Source: JBBKWH01 sp037968855
Lineage (GTDB): Bacteria > Pseudomonadota > Gammaproteobacteria > Pseudomonadales > Moraxellaceae
Direction: 5' to 3'
Length of the DNA: 64,000 nucleotides
Assembly: GCA_037968855.1 (NCBI GenBank)
Contig: JBBKWH010000051.1
Span: forward strand, 1-64,000
Of this stretch, positions 46,866 through 55,520 are shown piece after piece; position 1 is the stretch's first letter; each line of letters starts with the position of its first letter. A model generated the notes under the pieces. That model did not search any database. It was not told the origin of the DNA and saw only the letters and a list, made by a program, of their open reading frames with translations. Position numbers and translations under genes: made by a program.

Positions 46866-47585
46866 TTACTGTTGTTGAGAAGCGTGTGAGTCGGTTGAGG
46901 ATGGTGTGGTTGGCTCATCATCATTGCTGCTGGTAGGCAAGCCACGCAAACGCGCTTGTAGACGTTCGACATCGTTACGCAAGTCACGCACGCCATCAAT
47001 AAAGCGCTCGGCTTGCCAACGAGGAGCAAGTAGTCCGCTGTCTTCTTTGAGCGTGTCTTCGGCATGGGTAAACAAACTAGAGCCGGTCCGCTGTAAGGTT
47101 TGTTTGCCTTGACTGAGCAGTGCGCTGAGCTGACCGGCCAGCGTGTCGCCAATCCACGGTGATAGCTTGCCAGAGATGTCTGGTTCGGCTTGGGCCATGA
47201 CCTGCTGAATACGTTGTAGCAAGGCCATATCCCCTTGCACGGGCAAGTTGCCAGTGGTACCTGGTGTCGCACCAAGCAAGCGAGCCAAGGCGACCAGATG
47301 CGGGACATGCAGCGTGGTGGTGGCGTCAGTTGGCGCGAGTTTTAAGTCGCAGGCACGTTGCTCAAACAGCGAGCTTGCAGGGCTGTCATCCATGCCGACA
47401 GGGGTAGGCGACAGACGAATCCGACCTTGATCGAATAGGGTATCGATAGACAGATGCGGTGCGTCCATCTGTACGCGCAGTAGCTGACCTGCAAGCTGAT
47501 CAAATCCCTGCCTTGTGGCTGCATCCAGATCGATCCACTCGTTCAAGACGGACTCGAAGGCACTCAAAGCCAATGTGGCGAGCAT
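46866..47585 (-). CDS. ubiJ: Ubiquinone biosynthesis accessory factor UbiJ
   Basis: A 239-residue protein with an SCP2-like lipid-binding domain (about 15-125), including LPVQGDMALLQRIQQVM. A helical region follows (SPWIGDTLAGQLSALLSQGKQ), then a coiled coil (DGVRDLRNDVERLQARLRG). UbiJ with UbiK is thought to organise the soluble Ubi complex and hold hydrophobic intermediates. AAGGA 8 nt upstream supports the ATG. Position between ubiE and ubiB clinches the call. The C-terminal 25 residues are acidic, Ser/Thr-rich and probably disordered. Confidence 0.88.
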   Translation of the reverse strand: MLATLALSAFESVLNEWIDLDAATRQGFDQLAGQLLRVQMDAPHLSIDTLFDQGRIRLSPTPVGMDDSPASSLFEQRACDLKLAPTDATTTLHVPHLVALARLLGATPGTTGNLPVQGDMALLQRIQQVMAQAEPDISGKLSPWIGDTLAGQLSALLSQGKQTLQRTGSSLFTHAEDTLKEDSGLLAPRWQAERFIDGVRDLRNDVERLQARLRGLPTSSNDDEPTTPSSTDSHASQQQ

Positions 47586-47673
47586 AATGATATCCTTATT
47601 CTGGTGACAGTGTAATCAGCAGTGTAGATGTACCACAAGACTGATGCTAGGGATGACTGGCGTCAGCATTGGC

Positions 47674-48600
47674 TTATTTAAAACCACGATGCAGTGCAAC
47701 AATTCCGCCGGTCAAGTTATGGTAATCACAACTTTGGAAGCCTGCGTTTTCCATCATTTGACGCAAGGTGCGTTGATCAGGGTGCATCCGAATCGATTCG
47801 GCTAGATAACGATAGCTTTCGGAATCACCCGCCACAAGCTTGCCCATGACTGGCAGTGCCGTGAACGAATACAGGTCATACAGCTTAGACAGTGGTTCAA
47901 AAATGGGTTTGGAAAATTCCAAAATCAACAAACGACCACCTGGCTTAAGTACCCGATACATCGAGCGTAAGGCGGCGTCTTTGTCGGTGACATTGCGCAA
48001 GCCAAAGCTAATGGTGAGCAAATCAAACGATTCGTCAGCAAATGGTTCTAGGGTTTCGGCATTGGCCAAAATAAAATCAACGTTGGTGCAACCAGCATCA
48101 ATCAGACGATCACGACCTACAGCTAGCATGGATTCGTTGATATCTGAGAGTACCACACGACCACTCGGTCCGACTTCACGGCTAAAGACTTTGGCCAAGT
48201 CGCCTGTCCCACCGGCAATATCCAAGACTTTTTGGCCACGGCGCACACCGGATAAGGTAATGGCAAAACGCTTCCATAAGCGATGAATGCCAAACGACAT
48301 CAGATCATTCATTAAGTCATATTTGGCGGCAACAGAATGAAAGACCTCGGCGACTTTTTGTTGTTTTTCGTCAGTGCGTACGGTCTTGTAGCCAAAGTGG
48401 GTGGTGTCGCTTGCTTGACCTTGAGCCGCCTGTTGTTGGCCTTGTGGCGTACCTGTCGGGAGTGCGCCTTGCTGAAACATGCTGGCCGGTTGCGGCGAGA
48501 TAGTCGGTGCTGCTTCGGGCTGTGCAGACGTCGGTGTGGCGGCGCTGGTTGGCTCGGTGGTGTCTACGGGCTGGGTGTTCTGCTCGCGTGATTCAGTCAT
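47674..48600 (-). CDS. ubiE: Ubiquinone/menaquinone C-methyltransferase UbiE
   Basis: An SAM-dependent C-methyltransferase of quinone synthesis. Residues 66-308 are a normal UbiE, beginning TTHFGYKTVRTDEKQQKVAEVF, with the SAM motif VLDIAGGTGDLAKVF and post-motif LTISFGLRNVTDKDAALRSM. The first 65 residues are an added Gln/Pro/Thr/Ala-rich segment, where the usual family protein is about 250 residues. The start at ATG 48600 has GGAAG 9 nt upstream. Met41 has no such site, so the extension seems real. The tail ends ALHRGFK as in E. coli. It heads ubiE-ubiJ-ubiB. Confidence 0.95.
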   Translation of the reverse strand: MTESREQNTQPVDTTEPTSAATPTSAQPEAAPTISPQPASMFQQGALPTGTPQGQQQAAQGQASDTTHFGYKTVRTDEKQQKVAEVFHSVAAKYDLMNDLMSFGIHRLWKRFAITLSGVRRGQKVLDIAGGTGDLAKVFSREVGPSGRVVLSDINESMLAVGRDRLIDAGCTNVDFILANAETLEPFADESFDLLTISFGLRNVTDKDAALRSMYRVLKPGGRLLILEFSKPIFEPLSKLYDLYSFTALPVMGKLVAGDSESYRYLAESIRMHPDQRTLRQMMENAGFQSCDYHNLTGGIVALHRGFK

Positions 48601-48705
48601 GACAGTCAGCTTCCGGTACGGCTGGATAAAAAAAAGATGGTTTGATCATGCCAGATTTAGGCCGATTTTACAGACATGCCATGTAATGACTGTCTTTATT
48701 ACGAT

Positions 48706-49458
48706 CTAAAGTGCTGGTGTTTCGGTGATCGTGGTCGCAGTCTGCGTAGATTGACGCAAAAATGGATCAGGATCGTGGCTATGCACGCGGTGTACGGTAT
48801 CACGCTCGGCTTGGGTAAAGACGGCAATAAAATCGCCTGCCGACTTGAGAGGCTTCATGGCGGCAAAGCCTTCGGCCGTAAAATCGTACATGGGCGCAAA
48901 GTTGTGTTTGTAGGCAGTGCCTTTGGCCATTTTAAAGGCGCTTTGAATCATGATCGACCGAACATATTTGTCTAGCGAGTGGCCTAGTTCATCCAATAAT
49001 TCCATCTGGTGAATTCGTGCATCTTGTTGGTTGGCACGATGATAGGCTTCTAGCATGACTGCATCGTTTAAAGGGCCATGATGGTTGAGGGTGTCGGTCA
49101 ACAACAGCGCGAGCGCCTCGTCTAGCTCAATCGCCATGACTGCCAGTTCAATACCCAATGTGCCCGTCCGTACTGCTGATGCGGGGGCAAAGCCTTCTAG
49201 CTTGCTGGTTTTGGTTAATACCCGTTCAAACTGCTCGGCCAAAATAGCAAAGTCAGGGCCACCATATAAGCGGTTCAAAAAATACGCCGCGATTAACTGG
49301 TTTTTTGGTTCGGCAAACAGCACATGATGGGTATGTTCCATCCGTTGTTTTTGCCATGCTTGTACGTCAATAAGCCGTGCGGCAAGCGCTGGGTCTTGAT
49401 GGTGTTGCAGGGCGTGATAACGGGCCAACAGGGTTTTAATCGGATCAAATGCAGACAT
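48706..49458 (-). CDS. Uncharacterised protein, possibly FFLEELY-motif family
   Basis: A 250-residue soluble, mostly helical protein with no signal peptide or membrane segment. Near residue 58 it has QLIAAYFLNRLYGGPDFAILA, resembling the FFLEELY-type motif in a family of unknown function in Pseudomonas and Acinetobacter. I am unsure of this match. Later helices include LGIELAVMAIELDEALALLL. The C-terminus is Thr-rich. It lies upstream of ubiE on the same strand with a 105-nt gap and is divergent from the polyphosphate phosphotransferase gene. No function can be assigned. Confidence 0.6.
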   Translation of the reverse strand: MSAFDPIKTLLARYHALQHHQDPALAARLIDVQAWQKQRMEHTHHVLFAEPKNQLIAAYFLNRLYGGPDFAILAEQFERVLTKTSKLEGFAPASAVRTGTLGIELAVMAIELDEALALLLTDTLNHHGPLNDAVMLEAYHRANQQDARIHQMELLDELGHSLDKYVRSIMIQSAFKMAKGTAYKHNFAPMYDFTAEGFAAMKPLKSAGDFIAVFTQAERDTVHRVHSHDPDPFLRQSTQTATTITETPAL

Positions 49459-49547
49459 AAGCGCTTTTTGGGGTTCATCAAAACAGTCTTAAAGCATACG
49501 CTAAGCCATGTTAAAAATCGTCAGCACTTGGGTATACGAGGCGTTCA

Positions 49548-50993
49548 ATGAGCAAAAAACAGCAACATCAAAGCCTGCGGCTGGCTTTGATTGAGGCGCA
49601 ATATGCGCTACGTGAGCAGGCCAATCAGCCCGATGGTCGTGGTGTATTGGTGTTGGTCAGTGGGGTCGAGCTGGCTGGTAAGGGCGAGGCGCTGACCCAA
49701 TTGCGCGAGTGGATGGACCCACGCTTGCTTAAAGTCAGTGCGCATTTGCCCAGAAAACAAAACTGGCAACGGCCGTTTTGGTTGCCCTATGTCAATGACT
49801 TGCCTACGCGGGGCGAGATGGTGGTGTTGTTTGGCAATTGGTATGGCGATTTGCTGGCGGCAAAAATGTCTAGCCATGAGCAGATGAGCGATGCCGAGTT
49901 TGCTCAGCAGGTCGCGGATCTTCAGCAGTTTGAGCAGTATTTGGCCCAGTCTGGTGTGACGGTGATTAAATGTTGGTTTGACCTGCCGTGGTCAGCGTTG
50001 CAGCATCGTCTGGATGCGTTGGATCCAACCTTGCTGAAGTGGCAGCAATTGCATGGCTTGGATTGGCGAAGCTATGCCGAGTACCAGCAGATTGAGCAGT
50101 TGCGGCAGCAGTTGGGCAAGGGTTGGGTGGATATTGATGGCCAAGATGCTGATCAGCGTGATTTGGACTTTGCCCATCAGGTCTTGGCGGCACTGACAGG
50201 CGTTCAGCCCAACAAGACGGATACATTAGGCAACGCCATAGAGACCGCCGAATCGGTTGAGGTTTGGCAAAGTAGTGCTGTGCCACTGGTGTTGGCATCG
50301 CCAGATCAAGGCAGTATCGAAAAAGAGGTCTATAAAGCACGTCTTAAAAAAGTCCAGCGTAAGCTGGCCAAGCGGATTCGCAAGCGTGGACAACGGCCTT
50401 TGATTGTGGTGTTTGAGGGGATGGATGCGGCTGGAAAGGGTGGGTCGATTCGGCGAGTGGTGGCCCCGTTAGACCCGCGTGAGTACCAGATCTATTCAAT
50501 TGCTGCACCGGATGCTGTGGAGTCGCGGCATGCCTATTTGTGGCGTTTTTGGACGCGTCTGCCGGATCGTGGTGGGATGGCGATTTTTGATCGATCTTGG
50601 TATGGGCGGGTATTGGTCGAGCGGATTGAAGGCTTTGCCAGCGAAGCCGAGTGGCAACGTGCTTATGACGAGATTAATCAATTTGAGCGACAATGCGTGG
50701 ATGCTGGCGCGATTGTGATTAAGTTTTGGTTGGCGATTGATGCCGATGAGCAGTTGCAACGCTTTGAAGACCGTGCACAAACACCGCATAAGCACTTTAA
50801 ATTGACCGACGATGACTGGCGTAACCGTAAGCATTGGGATGCTTATGTGCAGGCGGCCAGTGATCTGTTGGCGCGTACCCATTCGCCAGATGCACCGTGG
50901 GTCGTGGTCGCCACCAACGATAAATATCAGGCTCGTTTGCAGGTGCTTGAGGGATTGAATGACCATCTCAAGCGTGTGTTAAGCAAAGACTAA
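49548..50993 (+). CDS. pap: Polyphosphate:AMP phosphotransferase
   Basis: A class II PPK2 of 481 residues with two fused PPK2 domains, which makes ADP from AMP and polyphosphate. GAGG 7 nt upstream supports the ATG. The N-terminal copy (about 5-220) has a degenerate Walker A, SGVELAGKGEAL. The C-terminal copy (about 265-480) is catalytic: Walker A FEGMDAAGKGGSIRR, the lid and Walker B region FDRSWYGRVLVERIEG, and QTPHKHFKLTDDDWRNR. Domain layout and length match the Acinetobacter enzyme. It is divergent from the uncharacterised gene at 48706-49458. Confidence 0.93.
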   Translation: MSKKQQHQSLRLALIEAQYALREQANQPDGRGVLVLVSGVELAGKGEALTQLREWMDPRLLKVSAHLPRKQNWQRPFWLPYVNDLPTRGEMVVLFGNWYGDLLAAKMSSHEQMSDAEFAQQVADLQQFEQYLAQSGVTVIKCWFDLPWSALQHRLDALDPTLLKWQQLHGLDWRSYAEYQQIEQLRQQLGKGWVDIDGQDADQRDLDFAHQVLAALTGVQPNKTDTLGNAIETAESVEVWQSSAVPLVLASPDQGSIEKEVYKARLKKVQRKLAKRIRKRGQRPLIVVFEGMDAAGKGGSIRRVVAPLDPREYQIYSIAAPDAVESRHAYLWRFWTRLPDRGGMAIFDRSWYGRVLVERIEGFASEAEWQRAYDEINQFERQCVDAGAIVIKFWLAIDADEQLQRFEDRAQTPHKHFKLTDDDWRNRKHWDAYVQAASDLLARTHSPDAPWVVVATNDKYQARLQVLEGLNDHLKRVLSKD

Positions 50994-51055
50994 ATGACTG
51001 ACGAGGTGATAAGTTCCATGGTCGGCTCAGTCGTCTAAGCCGATCATCCAATAAC

Positions 51056-51089
51056 AAAAAGCCCTTGGCGATGGGCTGGCCAAGGGCTT
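51056..51089 (-). terminator. Intrinsic terminator after the DUF697/EcsC-like gene
   Basis: On the minus strand AAGCCCTTGGC, a 9-nt loop and GCCAAGGGCTT make an 11-bp stem followed by a T-run (the A residues at 51056-51060). It lies about 28 nt past the stop of the minus-strand gene. It may also slow the convergent pap transcript, but the plus-side T-run is only two bases. Confidence 0.9.
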
Positions 51090-51116
51090 GCACGTTCATG
51101 CGGCTGATAGGCTGGT

Positions 51117-51650
51117 TTAAGGCATTTGGCGGGCGCTGCCGCTGACGGTCTGACCATTGCCTGATTGCTGCTCTCTAATTTGCTTGGCAATACGGTAGCA
51201 GTCATCAATATGGTCGAACGCCACTTTGCGCATGACAAAGTAACCCATACCGGCTGCAACCATTTGACCACCTAGCGGAATAAATTTGGCCACTTGTTTG
51301 GTGAGGAGCTTGCCGCCCAAGCCTTGAATCGACTTGCGTACCACACCGCGCGTGGCAACTAAGCCGACAAACTCAACGCCTCGTTCGCGCATAGCGGTCC
51401 AGTGGACTTCGCGGGTGTGTAAATCAAACGACGGCATTCGCTCGGCCGCAAGACCGAAGCGTGCATTAATTTCGGGCAGCAGTTGGCTTAAGATCCCTGC
51501 ATCAATGACCACATCCAAAAACGGCACGGGCACAACGGCTGCACCGGCTGATACATAGGCGCGTTTTTTGACCATGTCGCGGCAGTCTTCCCGCACTAGC
51601 TCTAGATTGAGATTGGGGTCAATGGTCTCTGGTAGTTTTTCAAGTTTCAT
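51117..51650 (-). CDS. Membrane-associated protein, DUF697/EcsC-like
   Basis: A 177-residue protein from ATG 51650, with GGAG 5 nt upstream. The frame continues upstream but without a better start. Two hydrophobic Gly-rich stretches stand out: YVSAGAAVVPVPFLDVVIDAG (about residues 30-50) and KFIPLGGQMVAAGMGYFVM (about 122-140), each followed by an amphipathic helix. This resembles the DUF697 and EcsC families, but I cannot decide between them. Function unknown. It is divergent from recC across a 324-nt region and convergent with pap. Confidence 0.55.
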   Translation of the reverse strand: MKLEKLPETIDPNLNLELVREDCRDMVKKRAYVSAGAAVVPVPFLDVVIDAGILSQLLPEINARFGLAAERMPSFDLHTREVHWTAMRERGVEFVGLVATRGVVRKSIQGLGGKLLTKQVAKFIPLGGQMVAAGMGYFVMRKVAFDHIDDCYRIAKQIREQQSGNGQTVSGSARQMP

Positions 51651-51974
51651 CTTGGCTCCAATACATTGATCGATACATAAGGGATAGGGAATAACGCCAA
51701 GATACGATGTTCTATCGGTTTTGCAAGTCGTTGTGCTGTACAGCGCGGACTGGATTTTTGTTGCCAATTCAGTTTGGTCGATCAATAGATAGACGATTGA
51801 TCGGCGACATTAACTGTCGCGCCATCACATCAGATTGCTTGACCTGATGGGTTGCCTAGCGTTTGATAGATAGTGTGCCACGATGGGCTGCCAAAAGGGT
51901 TTTGCACGTTTGGTTTTTTGGCCTTGTCTCATAACGTGTTGTATCAACAAATCATTTAATTTGGATTATTGACC
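51651..51974. promoter_or_regulatory. Divergent intergenic region upstream of recC, with dyads
   Basis: The 324-nt gap should hold divergent promoters. CGATCAAT (51779-51786) and ATTGATCG (51796-51803) form an 8-9-8 dyad. ATTGATCGAT also occurs at 51665-51674. GCGACA (51804-51809) and TGTCGC (51815-51820) form a second, adjacent dyad. No good -35/-10 pair was recognised. The dyads could be regulator sites or short stem-loops. Confidence 0.35.
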
Positions 51975-54900
51975 ATGCTACATGTGAGCCAGAGTCAACG
52001 GATTGAACAGCTTATAGATGCTGCGCAGTATTTTTTTGATCAAACGCCTTTGGCCGTCTTTGAGCCACGGCAATTGCTGGTGCCGTCGCACGGGATTGGC
52101 GTGTGGTTGCAGTTGCGTCTGGCAGACCGACAAGGCATCTGTGCGCAAATCGACACCGACTTTATTGGCTCGTATCAGTGGAAGCTGTATTCCAAGGTGC
52201 TGCGCAATGCCGTGCCGGATCGTTCGCCGTTATCGCGCAGTGTGATGCAGTGGCGTATTTTTGCGTACCTGACCGAGCAGCACGAAAATCCGGATAGTGA
52301 TCCTATCGTCAGCGCGACCTTAGAGCCGTTGATTGATAAGTTGTTTGATCAAGGCAGTAAAACCCAAATTCGTCGGCAAATCTGGGGCATGGCGGAGCAA
52401 ATTGCCCAAGTGTTTGCCGCCTATGTGGTCTATCGACCGCAATGGTTAAAAGTTTGGGCCAATAACCAAAAACTGAATTTAGGCGAGCTATTGCGGGCCC
52501 AAGCTGGCGATCAACCCTTGCCCGATTGGCTGCTGGCGCGCTATGTGGCGATGCAGCCGTGGCAAGCCTTGCTGTGGCGAGAATTATTTGCCGATGCGTT
52601 TACTCGGCGCGAGGCATTGATGCAGCAGTTCTGGCAGGTATTGGCCGAAGAACCAGCACGCCGACGTGATTTGCCCGCAGCCATTAGCGTGTTTACCGTG
52701 GTGTTATTGCCGCCAGCAGAGTTGGATTTTTTGCGCCGGTTGGCCCAGTACTGTCAGATTCATGTGCTGCATTACAACCCCTCGCAGGAATATTGGGCCG
52801 ATAGCGTTGATCCGCGTTGGCTGTCCCGTCATGCGCTAAAATATCCCGAAAGCGCCAAACTGCGCGATAGTCGCCATCGCTTGCTGACTCGTTTTGGCAA
52901 ACAGGCACGCGATGTGTTTGGCTTACTCAGCAATCTGTCTGGCGGTGATGAAGGCGAGTGGGAAGATCGCTTTATTGAGCAAACGCCAAAGACGCTGTTG
53001 CAGCGGTTACAGCGCGACATGTTGGATTTAAATGATCCTGACGTGCCGTCGATTGTCTATCAACCGGCCGATCAATCCTTGCTGATTCATGCCTGTCATT
53101 CGGCTTTGCGTCAGTTAGAGGTGTTGCGCGAAGAGTTGCTGCATTGGTTTGGTCAAGACCCAACGCGGCAGCCGTCGGATGTGTTGGTGCTTGCGCCGAA
53201 CCTGCGTGATATTGCGCCGTTGATTCGGGCAGTGTTTCCAAGCGGAACCGGCTTGGGTGATTTGCCGGTGGAGATTACTGGTCTGGCTGCGCCAGATGCC
53301 GAAGCCTTGTGGCAAGCGCTGACCGGACGGGTTGCTTTGTTGGATGGACGGCTCAGTTGTGAAACTTTGCTGGATTGGTTGTCACTGTTGCCGGTACAAC
53401 GAGCCTATGGGTTAGACCGCGATCAGGTGCAGAAGTTAGGTGAGCTGTTGGTGGCAGCGGGCTTTCGGCGCGGTTTTGATGCGGCGCATTTGCAACTGAC
53501 CTTGGCTGAGCAAGATCAAGACACCCGCTTTACTTTGCGTTTTGCCTTAGATCGCTTGCTGCTGGGCATGGCCATGCCGGTGCAGGCGGTACACGCCAGT
53601 GTGCTGTCGATGCCGTCGGTGGCGCGTGAGGATTTTGAATTGATCGCGACCTTGGCGCGGGTGTACGCCGATCTGGATCAATACCGTGATTGGCTGAATG
53701 ATGATCAGCGCAGTGTGTCGGATTGGCTGACGCTATTGCGTGAGCAGTTGTTTGAAGCGTTTAGCGATGAGTTAGACAATCGCGGCTGGACTGGCGTACT
53801 GCGCGCGATGGACGAGATGCAACAAAATTTGGATGCATCTAATCGTCCCGATGTGCCGTTGCCATTGCGCTTTGTGTTGGATGAAGTACAAGCGGCGCTA
53901 GAGACCGCACCACCGGGTTCGATTCCATCAGGCCGGATGACCTTTGCCCGTTTAGGCACTTTGCGACCTTTGCCGTATCGCTTGATTGTGATGTTGGGGT
54001 TAGAGGCGGGGCAGTTTCCGAATCGTGACCAAAAAAACACCTTTGATTTGATGGCCGTGCTGCCTAGTCAATTGGGCGACCGTTCGCGTGAAGACGATGA
54101 TCTGGGCGCTTTTTTGGATGGCTTGCTGCTGGCGCAAGAGGCGTGCTGGCTGTTTTATAATGGTTTTGATGTGGCCGATCCGCATCCACGCCAACCGGCT
54201 GGCCCTGTGCAAGAGCTGATTGATTATCTGAATCATGCCTTGATTGACGGCGATACGAATGATGGTGATGAGACTGATCAATCCGCATCGTCAACAGGAT
54301 CAACAGCGTTCGATCAGCAGGAATCAACCGTGCCGATGGTGCAGCGTTATTTGTTGCGCCAGCATAGTTTATTGCCGTTTGAACAAGACAACTTTTGGCC
54401 ACCACAACCCGATACTGCCGTGATGCGGCTCAGGCAGCCACGCATGCTAGACGGCACGTGGCTACAGGTCGCTAGACAGTTGTTGTCACGCCAGCAACAG
54501 CAAGATGTACCGATCTGGGCCACTTTGGCTGATCAGGTCGGCAATGCAGCAGGGGCGTATCCATTTGGCCGGATTGTGTCGCAACTGGTCAGTCCGGCGC
54601 AGCATTTTTTGCAACATGTGCGTGTGACCACTCTGGGCCGTGATCAACAATTGGCCAGCCTAGAGCCGTTGACCTTAAATGCCTTAGATCAATATCAATT
54701 GCGTTATTTGCATCAGCATAGCGAGCAGGCATTAGAACCTGAGCTATTGATGGATCTGTTGCCGGTCGGTGCGGCCAAGGATGCTTATTTTTTGCAGTCG
54801 GCACGCGATGCGGCACAAGTCGAACGGCGGGTCGCGCAATACGCCGAGGACTATCAAAAGTTAGGTGTGGACGTGTGTACCGAGCAATTGTTGCTGATGG

Positions 54901-55520
54901 ATGGCTGGCAGTTGTCGATCACTGTGCCGCAAGGTGAGCGCAGCGGCCAAACCAGTGATCGGGCGGCCTCTGGGATGCCGGTGGCACAAGCGGCAGTGGC
55001 GGTGTGGCTACGTCAGTCGGCCAGCAGTGCGCGGGGCAAACAGTTGCTGCGGGTGTGGCTGGAGCATTTGGCGTGGCAAGTGTATCGGCAAACGCGTTTT
55101 AGTGATGTTGAGGCCGACAGTGGCCGAACCATTGCGGTGTACAGTAAAAACACTATTTGCTTACCGCCAATTGAAGCCGATCAAGCATGGCAATGGCTAC
55201 ATGACTGGCTGATGGTCTGGCAGCAGGCTGCAACCACGCCGTGGGTATTGCCGCCTGAGTTAGCCTTGGATGGCGCGCATGGTCTAAAACTGGATAAAGA
55301 CGTGCAACTGACCTTTAAGCCTGACAAGCTGGTCGAGTCATGGTTAGGCGAAGGCTTTGTGACCTTTAACGTGCGCGATAACCGTGCTTGCGCCTTGCAT
55401 CCTGACTGGCAATTGATCTTACAAGGTCAAGATGCCGAAGCCAGTTTGCGTACCTATCTAGACCAGCATCTTGAACGATTGTACGGCCCGTTGGTGCGTC
55501 ATTTGGAGGTGTGCGAATGA
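51975..55520 (+). CDS. recC: Exodeoxyribonuclease V gamma subunit RecC
   Basis: The Chi-scanning and scaffold subunit of RecBCD, 1181 residues, near the E. coli length. I use ATG 51975 with GGA 9 nt upstream, though TTG 51969 is in frame. RecC is an inactivated SF1 helicase. Its N-terminus starts MLHVSQSQRIEQLIDAAQYF, the classic FEPRQLLVPSHGIGVWLQL follows, and the GTLRPLPYRLIVMLGLEAGQFP region is in the middle. NTFDLMAVLPSQLGDRSREDD and FYNGFDVADPHPRQPAGPVQE match the family. A short Asp/Ser-rich insert sits near 54245-54340. Its stop overlaps recB by ATGA. Confidence 0.96.
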   Translation: MLHVSQSQRIEQLIDAAQYFFDQTPLAVFEPRQLLVPSHGIGVWLQLRLADRQGICAQIDTDFIGSYQWKLYSKVLRNAVPDRSPLSRSVMQWRIFAYLTEQHENPDSDPIVSATLEPLIDKLFDQGSKTQIRRQIWGMAEQIAQVFAAYVVYRPQWLKVWANNQKLNLGELLRAQAGDQPLPDWLLARYVAMQPWQALLWRELFADAFTRREALMQQFWQVLAEEPARRRDLPAAISVFTVVLLPPAELDFLRRLAQYCQIHVLHYNPSQEYWADSVDPRWLSRHALKYPESAKLRDSRHRLLTRFGKQARDVFGLLSNLSGGDEGEWEDRFIEQTPKTLLQRLQRDMLDLNDPDVPSIVYQPADQSLLIHACHSALRQLEVLREELLHWFGQDPTRQPSDVLVLAPNLRDIAPLIRAVFPSGTGLGDLPVEITGLAAPDAEALWQALTGRVALLDGRLSCETLLDWLSLLPVQRAYGLDRDQVQKLGELLVAAGFRRGFDAAHLQLTLAEQDQDTRFTLRFALDRLLLGMAMPVQAVHASVLSMPSVAREDFELIATLARVYADLDQYRDWLNDDQRSVSDWLTLLREQLFEAFSDELDNRGWTGVLRAMDEMQQNLDASNRPDVPLPLRFVLDEVQAALETAPPGSIPSGRMTFARLGTLRPLPYRLIVMLGLEAGQFPNRDQKNTFDLMAVLPSQLGDRSREDDDLGAFLDGLLLAQEACWLFYNGFDVADPHPRQPAGPVQELIDYLNHALIDGDTNDGDETDQSASSTGSTAFDQQESTVPMVQRYLLRQHSLLPFEQDNFWPPQPDTAVMRLRQPRMLDGTWLQVARQLLSRQQQQDVPIWATLADQVGNAAGAYPFGRIVSQLVSPAQHFLQHVRVTTLGRDQQLASLEPLTLNALDQYQLRYLHQHSEQALEPELLMDLLPVGAAKDAYFLQSARDAAQVERRVAQYAEDYQKLGVDVCTEQLLLMDGWQLSITVPQGERSGQTSDRAASGMPVAQAAVAVWLRQSASSARGKQLLRVWLEHLAWQVYRQTRFSDVEADSGRTIAVYSKNTICLPPIEADQAWQWLHDWLMVWQQAATTPWVLPPELALDGAHGLKLDKDVQLTFKPDKLVESWLGEGFVTFNVRDNRACALHPDWQLILQGQDAEASLRTYLDQHLERLYGPLVRHLEVCE

